Source: Roseiarcus sp963835955
GTDB lineage: Bacteria; Pseudomonadota; Alphaproteobacteria; Rhizobiales; Beijerinckiaceae
Length of the DNA: 64,000 nucleotides
Assembly (NCBI GenBank): GCA_963835955.1
Contig: CAWIHZ010000012.1
Span: forward strand, 1-64,000
Direction of reading: 5' to 3'
A program made the translations under genes and the position numbers. Below the pieces are notes generated by a model. It was not told the DNA's origin. It saw nothing but the letters and a program-made list of their open reading frames with translations, and did not search any database. Positions 44,841-54,384 of this stretch are shown piece after piece (within the stretch, counting starts at the first letter, position 1; each line of letters begins with the position of its first letter).

Positions 44841-45656
44841 ATGGCGAATGACACGGCCGGAACGCTGGCCTTGCTGATCGACGGCGACAACGCCTCTCCG
44901 AAGATCGTCACCGGCCTGCTCGCCGAGATCGCCAGCTATGGCGTCGCCAGCGTCAAACGCATCTATGGCGACTGGACAGGGCCGAACCTCAAAGGCTGGA
45001 AAGCATGCCTGCTTGAGCATTCCATTCAGCCGGTCCAGCAGTTCGCCTATACGACAGGAAAGAACGCCACCGATGGCGCGATGATTATCGACGCCATGGA
45101 CCTGCTGTACACGGGCCGCTTCTCCGGTTTCTGCATCGTGTCCAGCGACAGCGATTTCGCCAGATTGGCTGCAAGGCTCCGGGAGCAGGGCGTGACCGTC
45201 TACGGCTTCGGGGAGCGCAAGACGCCGCGCCCCTTCATCACCGCCTGCGACAAGTTCGTTTATTTCGATGTGCTCAGCGCGGCGGCGCCGGAAGTGGAAG
45301 CATCGGCCGCCACGGAGCCTAAAGCCCACAAGCCGGTCGCGACGGCGGAGGCCGCGCCGCCAATCTCCAAGCCGTCGTCGGCAAAGCCGCCGCTCGACAA
45401 ATCCGCTCTCGACATGCTGACCAAAGCTGTCATCGCGACAGCCGACGAGGATGGCCGCGCCAACCTCGCCCGTGTTGGCGGGCATCTGGCGAAGCAGGCT
45501 CCGGATTTCGACGCTCGCAATTATGGCTTCGCGCGCCTCTCCGAGCTGGTCGCGGCTTCTGGGCTCGTGGACATGGACATCAGCGGCGACCGCCCGAAAA
45601 TCATCATGGTCAAACTCAAGGCCGCTCCGGCAACGAAGCGAAAAGATCAACCGTGA
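44841..45656 (+). CDS. NYN (PIN-like) nuclease domain protein with C-terminal OST-HTH/LOTUS domain
   Basis: The 271-residue protein has an N-terminal NYN domain: LALLIDGDNASPKI, KRIYGDWTGPNLKGWKACLLEHSIQ, TTGKNATDGAMIIDAMDLLYTG and CIVSSDSDFARLAARLREQG, preserving the acidic residues (D in IDGDN, D in ATDGAMIIDAMD, SDSDF) of a metal-dependent RNase fold. A linker rich in Ala/Pro (residues about 150-185) leads to a LOTUS-type winged helix ending FARLSELVAASGLVDM. It probably binds and cleaves RNA, but bacterial members are little characterised. AGGGGAGGGG precedes the start. Confidence 0.88.
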   Translation: MANDTAGTLALLIDGDNASPKIVTGLLAEIASYGVASVKRIYGDWTGPNLKGWKACLLEHSIQPVQQFAYTTGKNATDGAMIIDAMDLLYTGRFSGFCIVSSDSDFARLAARLREQGVTVYGFGERKTPRPFITACDKFVYFDVLSAAAPEVEASAATEPKAHKPVATAEAAPPISKPSSAKPPLDKSALDMLTKAVIATADEDGRANLARVGGHLAKQAPDFDARNYGFARLSELVAASGLVDMDISGDRPKIIMVKLKAAPATKRKDQP

Positions 45657-45690
45657 GATAAATCAATCCTTGGGCGCGTGGTGGTCCGCC

Positions 45691-46090
45691 CTACTCCTTC
45701 GGCGACCCAACAAAAGTCACACTCGCTTCCGAAGGCGTGCTCGAACAGTGGACATGGTCGCTGCTGACGATGACCGCGCGGGGGTTGAGCGACACCTCGA
45801 AGCTCTTCGCGCCGCCGCAGATCGTCCATTTGGTGACGAAGCCGCTTCTTACGTCGATCGGCGTCGATCGCGGCGTCGCATTTGTCGAGCGGAATCTTCC
45901 AAAATTCCTCGTCGGGCGACACCGCGATCGAGCCGGTGCAGGTCGCCATCGCGAGCGACGGCGTGGCCGACGTGGGCCGGGCGGCCATCGCGCCAAAGAG
46001 CGCGACGGCGAGCGCCGCGGCGGCTAAAGCGAGCGCGGCGATGGCGATTGTTCGCGTTTGGCTTGGGGCGGGGCCGGACGGAGCCGCCAT
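45691..46090 (-). pseudogene. Small membrane/exported hypothetical gene with a frameshift
   Basis: The first frame (46090 down to about 45870) encodes a hydrophobic segment, TIAIAALALAAAALAVALFGA, then CTGSIAVSPDEEFWKIPLDKCDAAID. The second frame (to the stop at 45691) continues with GFVTKWTICGGAKSFEVSLN and SDHVHCSSTPSEASVTFVG, which looks like one folded domain with matching Cys residues. The two are separated by a +1 shift. Near-identical 10-base tandem copies CGTCGATCGG/CGTCGATCGC at 45852-45871 lie exactly there; loss of one copy would restore the frame as DAAID-VRSGFVTKW. Function is unknown. Confidence 0.6.
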
Positions 46091-46127
46091 GGTAGGTTTC
46101 TCCCTTATCCGCGCCTGTGCGTTGGCA

Positions 46128-47078
46128 TTACAGGCTCAGCTCAGGCCCGAGCGGCACGATCCCGGTCGGATTGATCCTCAAGTGACTCGCGTAATAGTGA
46201 TGCTTGATGTGGAAGAAGTCGACGGTCTCGGCGACTTTCGGCCAGTGATAGAGTTCGCTGAGATAGCGCTGGAGCGCCGGATAGTCGATAATCCGCCTCA
46301 GGTTGCACTTGAAATGGCCGAAATAGACGGGATCGAACCGGACAAGGGTCGTGAACAGGCGCCAGTCCGCCTCGGTCAGACGATCGCCGCACAGGAAGCG
46401 CTGGCTCGTGAGTCGCGCTTCGAGCCAGTCGAGCGTCTCGAACAACTCCCCGAACGCCTCTTCATAGGCCTCCTGCGAGGTGGCGAAACCTGCGCGATAG
46501 ACGCCATTGTTGACCGTTCGATAGATGCGGTCGTTGACCTCGTCGATCTCCGGCTGCAGGCCGCTCGGATAGTAGTCACCCTCGGCCGCGCCAACTCCAT
46601 CGAACGCGCTGTTGAACATGCGGATGATTTCCGACAATTCGTTGTTGACGATCGTGTTCGTCTTCTTGTCCCAAAGCACCGGGACCGTGACGCGTCCGCT
46701 GTAATCGGGCCGCGCCTTGACGTAGAATTCGCTTAAAACATTCGCGCCGAAGATCGGATCGGGGATGACGCCAGCCGCTTCGTCGAAGGTCCAGCCGCGC
46801 TCGCGCAACAGCCAGTGGACGACCGAGAGCGAGATCATGCCCTCGAGGCCTTTGAGCCGGCGGAAGATGAGCGTGCGGTGGGCCCAGGGGCAGGCGAGCG
46901 ACACGATCAGATGGTAACGGCCCGGCTCCGCCGCAAAGCTGCCGACGCCGGTCGGTCCCGGCTCGCCGCTCGCCGTCACCCAGTTGCGGAACGGCGCGTC
47001 GGGCCTGACGAAATGGCCGCTCTTGTCGTGCGGGAAATCGCCCTCGGCGCGCCATGATCCCTTTTGGAGAACGCCCAT
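46128..47078 (-). CDS. Glutathionyl-hydroquinone reductase (YqjG/ECM4 family GST)
   Basis: The 316-residue enzyme is a xi-class glutathione transferase. It has the catalytic Cys in SLACPWAHRTLI, VTVPVLWDKKTNTIVNNE in blocks (VPVLWDKKTNTIVNNES-like), FLCGDRLTEADWRLFTTL and VRFDPVYFGHFKCNLRRI with YLSELYHWP. It reduces glutathionyl-hydroquinones and recycles quinones in the cytosol. It stands alone, convergent with the frameshifted gene region. Length and motifs are typical. Confidence 0.94.
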   Translation of the reverse strand: MGVLQKGSWRAEGDFPHDKSGHFVRPDAPFRNWVTASGEPGPTGVGSFAAEPGRYHLIVSLACPWAHRTLIFRRLKGLEGMISLSVVHWLLRERGWTFDEAAGVIPDPIFGANVLSEFYVKARPDYSGRVTVPVLWDKKTNTIVNNELSEIIRMFNSAFDGVGAAEGDYYPSGLQPEIDEVNDRIYRTVNNGVYRAGFATSQEAYEEAFGELFETLDWLEARLTSQRFLCGDRLTEADWRLFTTLVRFDPVYFGHFKCNLRRIIDYPALQRYLSELYHWPKVAETVDFFHIKHHYYASHLRINPTGIVPLGPELSL

Positions 47079-47183
47079 GTGCGGATGACCTTATTTTGCG
47101 CGCGCGCGCTGACGCGCGCCGAGCCTATAGCACGAACGTGCGAGCGCGCTGAAGGCGGGGGCCGCCGGCCCCGATCAAACCTT

Positions 47184-47564
47184 TTATCGACGCGAGGGAC
47201 TGGTCGAGGGGGCATCGCCTCGCGGCCGCACAGTCCGGGGCTGCGAGCGACCAGTGACGGTGCTAACGAAGAAGGTCGCAGCGGTCCGCGGCGAAGTTTC
47301 GTGCGAGCCAGCGAAGGTCACCAGATACGCGCCCGATTCCGGCGGGGCCGAAAAAGTCGAACTGATGAATTGGATCGGCGGACCGCGATAGGCCACAGGC
47401 CGTTCTTCGCGAACTTGGGGCCGTCCCTCTTCCGTTTCCGGCACACGCGCAATTTGCAGCGTTCCAGAAATTTCTTCAGCGTCGCGATCCGGAATCACCA
47501 GCACCGAAATTGGTTCTTCCGGAGTATATGTGGTCCGGTTCACCGACAGAGTGACGCCTGGCAT
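47184..47564 (-). CDS. Small beta-rich protein downstream of LCAT-like lipase, unknown function
   Basis: The 126-residue product (MPGVTLSVNRTTYTPEEPISVLVIP) has alternating short strands and Pro/Ser-rich loops: IQFISSTFSAPPESGAYLVTF in blocks (FISSTFSAPPESGAYLV) and ATFFVSTVTG. This suggests a single immunoglobulin-like beta-sandwich. No signal peptide is seen. It starts 26 bases after the lipase gene on the same strand, so the two form a likely operon. A role as accessory, inhibitor or immunity protein is possible but unproven. Confidence 0.65.
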   Translation of the reverse strand: MPGVTLSVNRTTYTPEEPISVLVIPDRDAEEISGTLQIARVPETEEGRPQVREERPVAYRGPPIQFISSTFSAPPESGAYLVTFAGSHETSPRTAATFFVSTVTGRSQPRTVRPRGDAPSTSPSRR

Positions 47565-47590
47565 GGGAGCAGCCTTCCAGATCGGCGAGC

Positions 47591-48583
47591 TTACGGCGGG
47601 TTTATTGTACCGCCAGTCAGGATATCATAAAGGATTTGGCGAAAGGGATAAACTTTCAATACGCCAATATGATCTCCTGGGGTGACATATGGGTTGAGCT
47701 GTCCGGGGGCGGAGCTCCAGAGGGGCACGGTCCCATCTCCAGAGTAGTCTTGACGGATCCCGACACAATTCTGCCCGTCGTATTCGATTGTTTGATCTGT
47801 CAATTGCTCGGACGCTGCGACAATGGCGTATTGGACTCCCGGCGGCTTCTGGTTGAAACTCAGTTTTTTTTGAAGACTTCGCGCCTTAACGATATTCTTC
47901 CAATCGAGAGCGAACCTATTTGCGATCGCCTGAATATAAAAATTTTGCGACCCTTGCCGAACGTCCATCAGCACGTTGTATCCAGGGAATGGGAACAATT
48001 GGTAGCAACCTGGATATCTATGATCGGTGCTGAAACTCTTCATGTCGGTGCTGGATATGCTTAGCCATCCGTCAAGACCGAGCCCATATTCCAGAACGGA
48101 AGGGACTCCAAAGTGAGGTCCGCAAATACCAACATACATCCCTATTTTGCTGAACCAAGTCCTGTTCGAATAGATGCCGCCTTCCAGAAGCGCTCGAGCG
48201 ACGAGGTTGCCGGTCGAGTGGCAAACCAGCGTAATCGCCTCGCTGCCCTCGTTGACGCAACGCTCGACAAACGCCGCCAGCCGGCGCGCCGAGAGAAGGT
48301 CATTCTTCCGGAAATCATACGGGAAGTTGAAGCTTTGGCGATTCATCGCCTGAGCGATGAAATTGAGGTCGTCAAGCAGAGGCTGATAGACCTCATAGCG
48401 AAGGATTGGAATCCCCAGCGGAATAGCGTCCACGATGCCGGTCGCCGTGGCGCCCGGATCCAGGAACTGTTGGAGACGGGTGTAACCGGTGATGAATTCC
48501 CACCAATAGGGCGGCCAAATCTCTTGACCCCGCAGCGCAAGCCTCGAGCCCCCGCCCCCCGGCAAAAAAATGATCGTGTCCAT
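47591..48583 (-). CDS. LCAT-like alpha/beta-hydrolase (lipase/acyltransferase)
   Basis: The 330-residue protein starts at ATG 48583 behind GGGGGGA. It has features of the lecithin:cholesterol acyltransferase-like family: IIFLPGGGGSRLALRG (oxyanion region), FNFPYDFR, a nucleophile elbow VCHSTGNLVARAL with Ser in CHSTG (first Gly of GxSxG replaced by Cys), SGDGTVPLWSS with the Asp, and GDHIGVL with the His. The N-terminus lacks a signal peptide. The body of the gene has visibly lower GC than its neighbours, suggesting acquisition by transfer. Lipid substrate is unknown. Confidence 0.82.
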   Translation of the reverse strand: MDTIIFLPGGGGSRLALRGQEIWPPYWWEFITGYTRLQQFLDPGATATGIVDAIPLGIPILRYEVYQPLLDDLNFIAQAMNRQSFNFPYDFRKNDLLSARRLAAFVERCVNEGSEAITLVCHSTGNLVARALLEGGIYSNRTWFSKIGMYVGICGPHFGVPSVLEYGLGLDGWLSISSTDMKSFSTDHRYPGCYQLFPFPGYNVLMDVRQGSQNFYIQAIANRFALDWKNIVKARSLQKKLSFNQKPPGVQYAIVAASEQLTDQTIEYDGQNCVGIRQDYSGDGTVPLWSSAPGQLNPYVTPGDHIGVLKVYPFRQILYDILTGGTINPP

Positions 48584-48724
48584 CCCGATCCCCCCGCGTT
48601 CTTTTTTGCTGGGAGAGACAGTCGCCAGACCGTCGCGCCGACGCCCCGGTGACGCCTCCAACTTTACAGCCGGCCCTGCGGGGAGTCCATGAAACGGACC
48701 GGTATCGAGGCGCCGCTGAGGCCG

Positions 48725-49423
48725 TCACACCTTCCCCGAGACCGGGATCAGCGCGCCGGTGACGGCTCTGGCTTCGTCGGACGCCAGGAACAGGATCACG
48801 GCGGCGAGGTCGGCGGGCGAAACCCAGCGATCGAACTCGGCCTTTGGCATGTCGGCGCGATTGGCCGGGGTGTCGATGATCGAGGGCAGCACGGCGTTGA
48901 CGGTGACGCCTTTGCGTTTCAACTCCTCCGCCAGGGCTTCGGTCAGCCGATGCACCGCGGATTTGCTGGCGGCGTAGGCGCCCATGCCCGCTGCGGCCTT
49001 GAGCGCGGATTGCGCGCCGACATTGACGATGCGCCCGGCGCCGCTCTCGAGAAGATAGGGCAGCGCGGCCTGGCAGGCGTTGAGCGCGGTCTTCAGGTTG
49101 AGCGCATAGAGGCGTTCCCAGGTTTCGGCGCTGCCGCCCCCGATTTCTTCCCATCGAAAGCCGCCGGCGATGTTGAGAAGCGCGTCGAGCCGTCCGAACC
49201 TCTCGTTGACGTCGGCCATCGCCTTCCGCGCGCCCTCGGGCGAGGCGAGATCGACGCGGCCAAGCAGCAGCGCGTTCGGCCCCAGGCGTTCGGCGAGCGC
49301 GGCCGGCGCCGACGGGCCGACGTCAAGGACAGCGACGGAGGCGCCGCGCTCGACCGCCGCCGCCGCGACGCCGCCGCCGAGAGCGCCAAATCCGCCGGTC
49401 ACCACGATCGTCTTGCCGCGCAT
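48725..49423 (-). CDS. Short-chain dehydrogenase/reductase (SDR) family protein
   Basis: The 232-residue enzyme starts at ATG 49423 behind AGGGAAG. It has the Rossmann motif VVTGGFGALGGGVA, LNIAGG, the catalytic Ser in NVGAQSALKA and YxxxK as YAASKSAVHRLTEALAEEL (active-site Tyr and Lys). NAVLPSIIDTPANRADMP and VTGALIPVSG close the fold. Substrate cannot be read from sequence. It lies 31 bases downstream of the large ferredoxin oxidoreductase gene and could be co-transcribed with it. Confidence 0.92.
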   Translation of the reverse strand: MRGKTIVVTGGFGALGGGVAAAAVERGASVAVLDVGPSAPAALAERLGPNALLLGRVDLASPEGARKAMADVNERFGRLDALLNIAGGFRWEEIGGGSAETWERLYALNLKTALNACQAALPYLLESGAGRIVNVGAQSALKAAAGMGAYAASKSAVHRLTEALAEELKRKGVTVNAVLPSIIDTPANRADMPKAEFDRWVSPADLAAVILFLASDEARAVTGALIPVSGKV

Positions 49424-49454
49424 CGGCTTCTTCCCTCTGGACGTCTTCCGGCGC

Positions 49455-52400
49455 CTAGGCCGCCTTGTCCGGCATCGCCTTGTCGGCCCGCAGCTCGCGA
49501 AGCGCGTTTGCCCGCGCCTTGGCGGCTTCCGCGGCGCTCGCCTCCTTGACCCGGCCGTAGCCGCGGATGGCCTCATAAAGACCGGCCATGCGGACGGCGA
49601 GGGCGTGGTTGGCGGGAGAAAGCCGCGCCAGCAGTTCTTCGACGTCCGCTTCGAATTCGCCGACGAGCCGGCGCTCGAGCTTGCGCTCGTCGCTATTGCG
49701 GAACGGATCGAGCCAAGTTCCGCGCAGGAACCTGAGCCGCGCCATGATTTGGAAGGCGGTCATCGCCCACGGGCCCGCCTCTCCCTTGCTCATGACGCCG
49801 GTCACGGGATCGCGCCGGGCGAACGGCCAGGCGCCGAGATGGAAACGCAGGCGATAGTCGCCCTCGAACTCGCGCGCCAGCGCGTGTTGGAATTCGGCGG
49901 CCGCGAACAGGCGCGCGACCTCCCACTCGTCCTTTGCGGCGAGCAGCTTGTGATAGGCGCGTGCGACCGCGCCCGTCAGCGCCTCGCCGTGTCCCGCGCT
50001 TTTCTCCGCCCGGCGCACGCGCTCGACGAGCGCCCGGTAGCGGGCCGCGTAAGCGGCGTCGCGATAGTCGGCCAGATGCGCCGCCCGCCGCTCGATCAAG
50101 GCGTCGAGCGACGGCGCTGCTTCGACTTGCGGCTCATCCCCGGCGACTAGCGATTCGACATTTGCCGGATCGTGCGCCGCGCGGCGGCCCCATTCGAAGG
50201 CCTGCCGGTTGGCCTCGATCGCGACCCCGTTGAGTTCGATCGCGCGATCGATCGCCGCGCGCCGGATCGGAACCAGGCCTTTCTGCCAGGCGGCCCCAAG
50301 CATGAACATGTTGGCGGCGATCGAATCCCCCAGCAGCGCCTCGGCGAGGCGTTGCGCGTCGAGGATGAGCGCCCGGTCGCCGAGCGCGCGCTTGAGGCGC
50401 TCGATCAAGGCTTCCGCGTCAATGTTCCAGTTTGGATTGCGGGCGAAATCGGCGGTCGGCGTCAGATCGGCCGAAATCACCGCGCGCGTTCGCGGGTTGA
50501 GCTTCGCGGCGCATTCGTCGCCCGCGGCGACGATGAGGTCGCAGCCGATCAGCGCGTCAGCCTCGCCCGCGGCGATGCGGGTCGCGTGCAGGGCGTCCGG
50601 CGCGCGCGCCATGCGCACATGCGCGGTCACCGCGCCATATTTCTGGCTGAGCCCGGTGAGATCGAGATTGGAGCTGAAAAGCCCGTCGAGGTAGGCGGCG
50701 ACGGCGAGCGTCTGGCTGATGGTGACGACGCCCGATCCGCCGATGCCGGCCACCAGCACGCTGTAGCGCTCGCCCAATTCGGGCAGGACCGGCTCCGGGA
50801 TCGCCGGCAGATAGGGGCTCAAAGGCGTGGCGACGTCGACTTTTCGCAACCTTCCGCCATGAACGGTCACGAAGCTCGGACAGAAGCCCTCGACGCAGGA
50901 AAAATCCTTGTTGCAACTCGACTGGTTGATGCGCCGCTTGCGCCCGAATTCGGTCTCCAGCGGCTCGATCGCCATGCAGTTGGAGACGCGCCCGCAATCG
51001 CCGCACCCTTCGCACACTTCTGGATGAATGAAGGTGCGGATGGCCGGATCGGCCCATTTGCCGCGCTTGCGCAGGCGACGGCGCTCGGTCGCGCAGGGCT
51101 GGTCGTAAAGGATGACCGAGACGCCCTTGAATTCGCGAAATTCGCGCTGCGTCTCGTCCATCGCGTCGCGATGGCGAAGGCTGACGCCGGCCGGCAGCGC
51201 AACGCCGGCGTAGCGCTCCGGCTCGTCGACCACCAGCGCCATCTTCTTCACGCCCTCGGCGGCGAGTTCGGCCAGAATCTGAGCCGGCGTCATGCCGCCT
51301 TCGATCGGCTGGCCGCCGGTCATCGAAACGAAGCCGTTGTAGAGGATCTTGTAGGTGATCGGCACGTCGGCGGCGACGGCCTGACGGATCGCGAGCGAGC
51401 CGGAATGGGCGTAGGTGCCGTCGCCGAGATTGGCGAACACATGCCGCTGGCTGGTGAAGGGCTGCTGGCCGAGCCACATCGCGCCCTCGCCGCCCATGTG
51501 CGAGACCGTCGTCGTCTGAAACGGGTTCATCAGCATCGCCATCGTATGGCAGCCGATGCCGGCGAGCGCGCGGCTGCCCTCGGGCACGCGGGTCGAGCGG
51601 TTGTGCGGGCAGCCGGCGCAAAAGCCGGGAGCGCGCACCGGAGCGGGACGATTGCCGAGCGTCTTGCCTGGAAGCTCGGGGGAAGCGAGCGTGCAATCGG
51701 GATTATGCGCGCGGAGCGCCCCAACCAGCACTTGCGCCACCAGTTCGGGGGTGATCTCGCCGAAATTGGGAATGGCGGACGCGCCATGGGCGGGATCGAA
51801 AGCCGCGCCGCCGAAATATTTGCCGACAATGTGCGGCGCGCGTTCCGCGCCATAGAGGATCGAGCGCACCTGCTCCTCGAGCAGCGGGCGCTTCTCCTCG
51901 ATGACGACGATGAGATCGAGCCCGCGCGCGAATTCGCGCACGATGACGGGATCGAGCGGCCACACCATGCCGATTTTCAGGAGTTGCAGATCCGGCGCGA
52001 CGCCGGCGCCGGCCTGGCGGAGCTGGCCGAGCGCCTGCAACAGGTCCTGCCAGGCTTTGCCGGCGGCGACGACGCCGACGCGCGCCTCCGCGCTCCCGCC
52101 CGCGAGGCGATTGAGCCCGTTGGCGCGCGCATAGGCGAGGGCCGCGGGAAGCTTGTGGTTGTAGAGCCGTTCCTCCTGGGCGAGCGGCATGTCGATCGCC
52201 CGCGCGCCAACGCCGCCAGGCGGATGGCTCGGGCGCTCGGGGATAACCACCGAAGGCGAATTCGAGCCCGACATGGACCGTGCCGCCGCCCTCGGCGACG
52301 TCGGTCACCACCTTCACGCCGACCCAGCAGCCCGAAAAGCGCGACATCGCGATGCCGTGGAGGCCGAAGTCGATCAGCTCCTGGGTGTTCGAAGGGTAGA

Positions 52401-52923
52401 GCACCGGCATGCCGACGGCGATGAACGACGTGTCGGAGAAATTGACCGCGGTCGAGGATTTTGCGCCGTGATCGTCGCCGGCGAGCGCGATCGCGCCGCC
52501 CTTGGGCGAGACGCCGGTGAAATTGGCGTGGCGCAACGCGTCGCCGGAGCGATCGACGCCCGGTCCCTTGCCGTACCAAACGCCGAACACGCCGTCGACG
52601 GTCGCGCCGGGAAAGCTGGTCAGATGTTGCGCGCCCCAGATCGCGGTCGCGGCCAGATCCTCGTTGAGGCCGGGACGGAAGACGATATTGTGGCTCTTGA
52701 GCTGAGCGCCGGCCCGCCACAGCTCGATATCGTAGCGCCCCAGAGGCGAGCCGCGATAGCCGGAGATATAGCCGCCGGTGTTGAGGCCGGCCGCCGCGTC
52801 GCGCAGGCGCTGCTGGATCGGCAGTCGGACCAGCGCCTGCATGCCGGTCATGTAAAACCAGCCTTCGCTCGACGAATAACGGGATTCGAGAGTCGCCTCC
52901 GACCGGGCGAGCGCGACGGTCAT
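49455..52923 (-). CDS. Fused indolepyruvate ferredoxin oxidoreductase, frameshifted in this sequence
   Basis: Two overlapping frames together encode one ~1155-residue enzyme. Frame 1 (from ATG 52923) carries EGWFYMTGMQALVRLPIQQ, GLNTGGYISGYRGSPLGRYD and the thiamine-domain start up to about residue 220. Frame 2 continues with SPSVVIPERPSHPP, GFCAGCPHNRS, a thiamine-binding GGEGAMWLGQQPF block, and a C-terminal cluster/2-oxoacid region with CEGCGDCGRVSNC. The shift is one extra base at 52258-52263 (plus strand GAATTC where GAATC is expected); removing it gives VHVGLDSPSVVIP and leaves a GANTC site. The enzyme oxidises aryl pyruvates with CoA and ferredoxin. A sequencing error is likely. Confidence 0.88.
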
Positions 52924-52954
52924 GAAAGCATTCTCCCGCGGCTGGCGTATCGTC

Positions 52955-53407
52955 TCACGCGCGTTCTCCTGACTCGCCTCCGAGATGGGCGAGATAGCCG
53001 GGAAAAGCGTCGTTGAATTCGGGAAAATAGCGCTGAATGACGCGGATGTCGAACGCGGCCAAGATGGATTCCTTCGGTTCGCGGTCGGTCAGGAACAGCA
53101 TCGCCGCTTCGACGCATGCGGCTGGTCCGGCGCCGAACTTGCCCCAGCGGGCCGCATCGTCGGCCGAAATCGTCACCTTATGCCGGGACTCTCCGCGCGC
53201 GTCGCGCACGACGGCGTCGAAGGCCAGCGCACGCGAGGGGTCCGGGATGACGGTGATGGTGCGATCGTCGCCCAATCGATCAGGTCCGAAAACAATGGCC
53301 CATCTTGCGCGTCGCCGGGCGACGTGCAAGCCATTAGGCGCCGTTTGCGCTTCTTCTCGTGTTAAGCATCCTGACGCATCCTGGGCACCCGCGGCTTTCA
53401 GAGGCAT
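52955..53407 (-). CDS. Conserved hypothetical protein
   Basis: The 150-residue protein from ATG 53407 (MPLKAAGAQ) has a conserved-looking C-terminal block: HKVTISADDAARWGKFGAGPAACVEAAMLFLTDREPKESIL in parts (DDAARWGKFG and CVEAAMLFLTDREPKESIL), then FDIRVIQRYFPEF. It is cytoplasmic, with no signal peptide. A TTG at 53434 would add nine residues. It ends 32 bases before the oxidoreductase start and is likely co-transcribed with it. Its role is unknown. Confidence 0.75.
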   Translation of the reverse strand: MPLKAAGAQDASGCLTREEAQTAPNGLHVARRRARWAIVFGPDRLGDDRTITVIPDPSRALAFDAVVRDARGESRHKVTISADDAARWGKFGAGPAACVEAAMLFLTDREPKESILAAFDIRVIQRYFPEFNDAFPGYLAHLGGESGERA

Positions 53408-53427
53408 TGCGGGTTCGCGGCGCGCCC

Positions 53428-53452
53428 GGAACAAATCTGCGAAATTTCGGTT
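53428..53452 (+). promoter_or_regulatory. Possible EcfG (general stress sigma) promoter of the trehalose operon
   Basis: GGAAC (53428-53432), a 16-base spacer and GGTT (53449-53452) resemble the alphaproteobacterial EcfG consensus GGAAC-N16/17-CGTT with one mismatch. It lies about 140 bases upstream of otsB. Trehalose genes are known EcfG targets in several relatives, which supports the reading. Confidence 0.5.
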
Positions 53453-53592
53453 ATAATGCGGGGCGGCGGAGCGGCATCAGAACCAGAGAGAACTCGCGAG
53501 AGCGCGCGCGGGCCCGCAGTGTGGCCACGATTTCGCCTAAGGCCACGCTTCGGTCCGGACAAAAGGCTTAAAAGGCTTAAAGGAGGCGCGCG

Positions 53593-54384
53593 TTGAGCGC
53601 TACAACTGAAGCGCCGCCCCGGAGGGCGGCGAAACGGCATGTCGCAATTCCGTCCAAGGGGCCGGTCGCGCTGTTTCTCGATGTCGACGGCACGCTTCTC
53701 GATCTCGCCGACTGGCCGGGCGCGGTCGAGACCCCGACCGGGCTTGTCCCGGCCTTGGGGAAAATCGAACGCAGGCTCGAAGGCGCGCTGGCGCTGATCA
53801 GCGGACGCACGGTTGAGGAACTCGACCGGCTGTTCGAGCCGCTGCGCCTGCGCGCAAGCGGCGTCCATGGCGCCGAAGTGCGCTTCGATCCGGACAAGGC
53901 CCCCAGCGCTGCGTCGGGGGCCGTCGCTTTGCCGGAATCGCTGTGGACCGCGGTGAGCGAAACCTTGCGCGAGTTCCCCGGAACCTTCGCCGAGAACAAG
54001 CGCTATAGTTTCGCGGTTCACTATCGCCTCGCGCCGCAGGCGGAAGCGCCGTTGCGCGAGCGGATCGCGAAGCTCGTCGCCGCCGAGCGGCGCACCGACA
54101 TCCAGATGATGAACGCCCATTTCGCGATCGAGTTGAAGGCGCCGGGCTTTGACAAGGGACGCGCGATCGAGGCGTTCCTCGCGACGCCTCCATTCCGGGG
54201 CCGGACGCCGATCTTCATCGGCGACGATGAGACCGACGAGGCGGGCTTCGCCGTGGTCTCGGCGCTGGGAGGCCAGGCCTATTCTGTCGGCCGGCGGCGC
54301 CCGGGCGCGATTGGCTCCTTCGACGAGCCGGCCGCGGTGCGGGACTGGCTCGCCCATTTCGCTGAACGTGGCGAGGGTGCATGA
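53593..54384 (+). CDS. otsB: Trehalose-6-phosphate phosphatase
   Basis: The 263-residue HAD-family enzyme begins at TTG 53593, after a strong AAAGGAGG site. It dephosphorylates trehalose-6-phosphate. Motifs are the nucleophile block FLDVDGTLLDLA, LISGRTVEELDRLF, GVHGAEVRF, a Lys in FDKGRAIEAFL and the acidic metal site FIGDDETDEAGF. It is first in the otsB-GH15-otsA operon and overlaps the next gene by four bases (ATGA). Confidence 0.94.
   Translation: MSATTEAPPRRAAKRHVAIPSKGPVALFLDVDGTLLDLADWPGAVETPTGLVPALGKIERRLEGALALISGRTVEELDRLFEPLRLRASGVHGAEVRFDPDKAPSAASGAVALPESLWTAVSETLREFPGTFAENKRYSFAVHYRLAPQAEAPLRERIAKLVAAERRTDIQMMNAHFAIELKAPGFDKGRAIEAFLATPPFRGRTPIFIGDDETDEAGFAVVSALGGQAYSVGRRRPGAIGSFDEPAAVRDWLAHFAERGEGA

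Noticed and set aside
50172..52424. Long plus-strand open frame of about 750 codons opposite the indolepyruvate oxidoreductase
   Set aside because: Arg/Ala/Gly-rich antisense shadow with no recognisable motif; the minus strand carries clear cofactor motifs.
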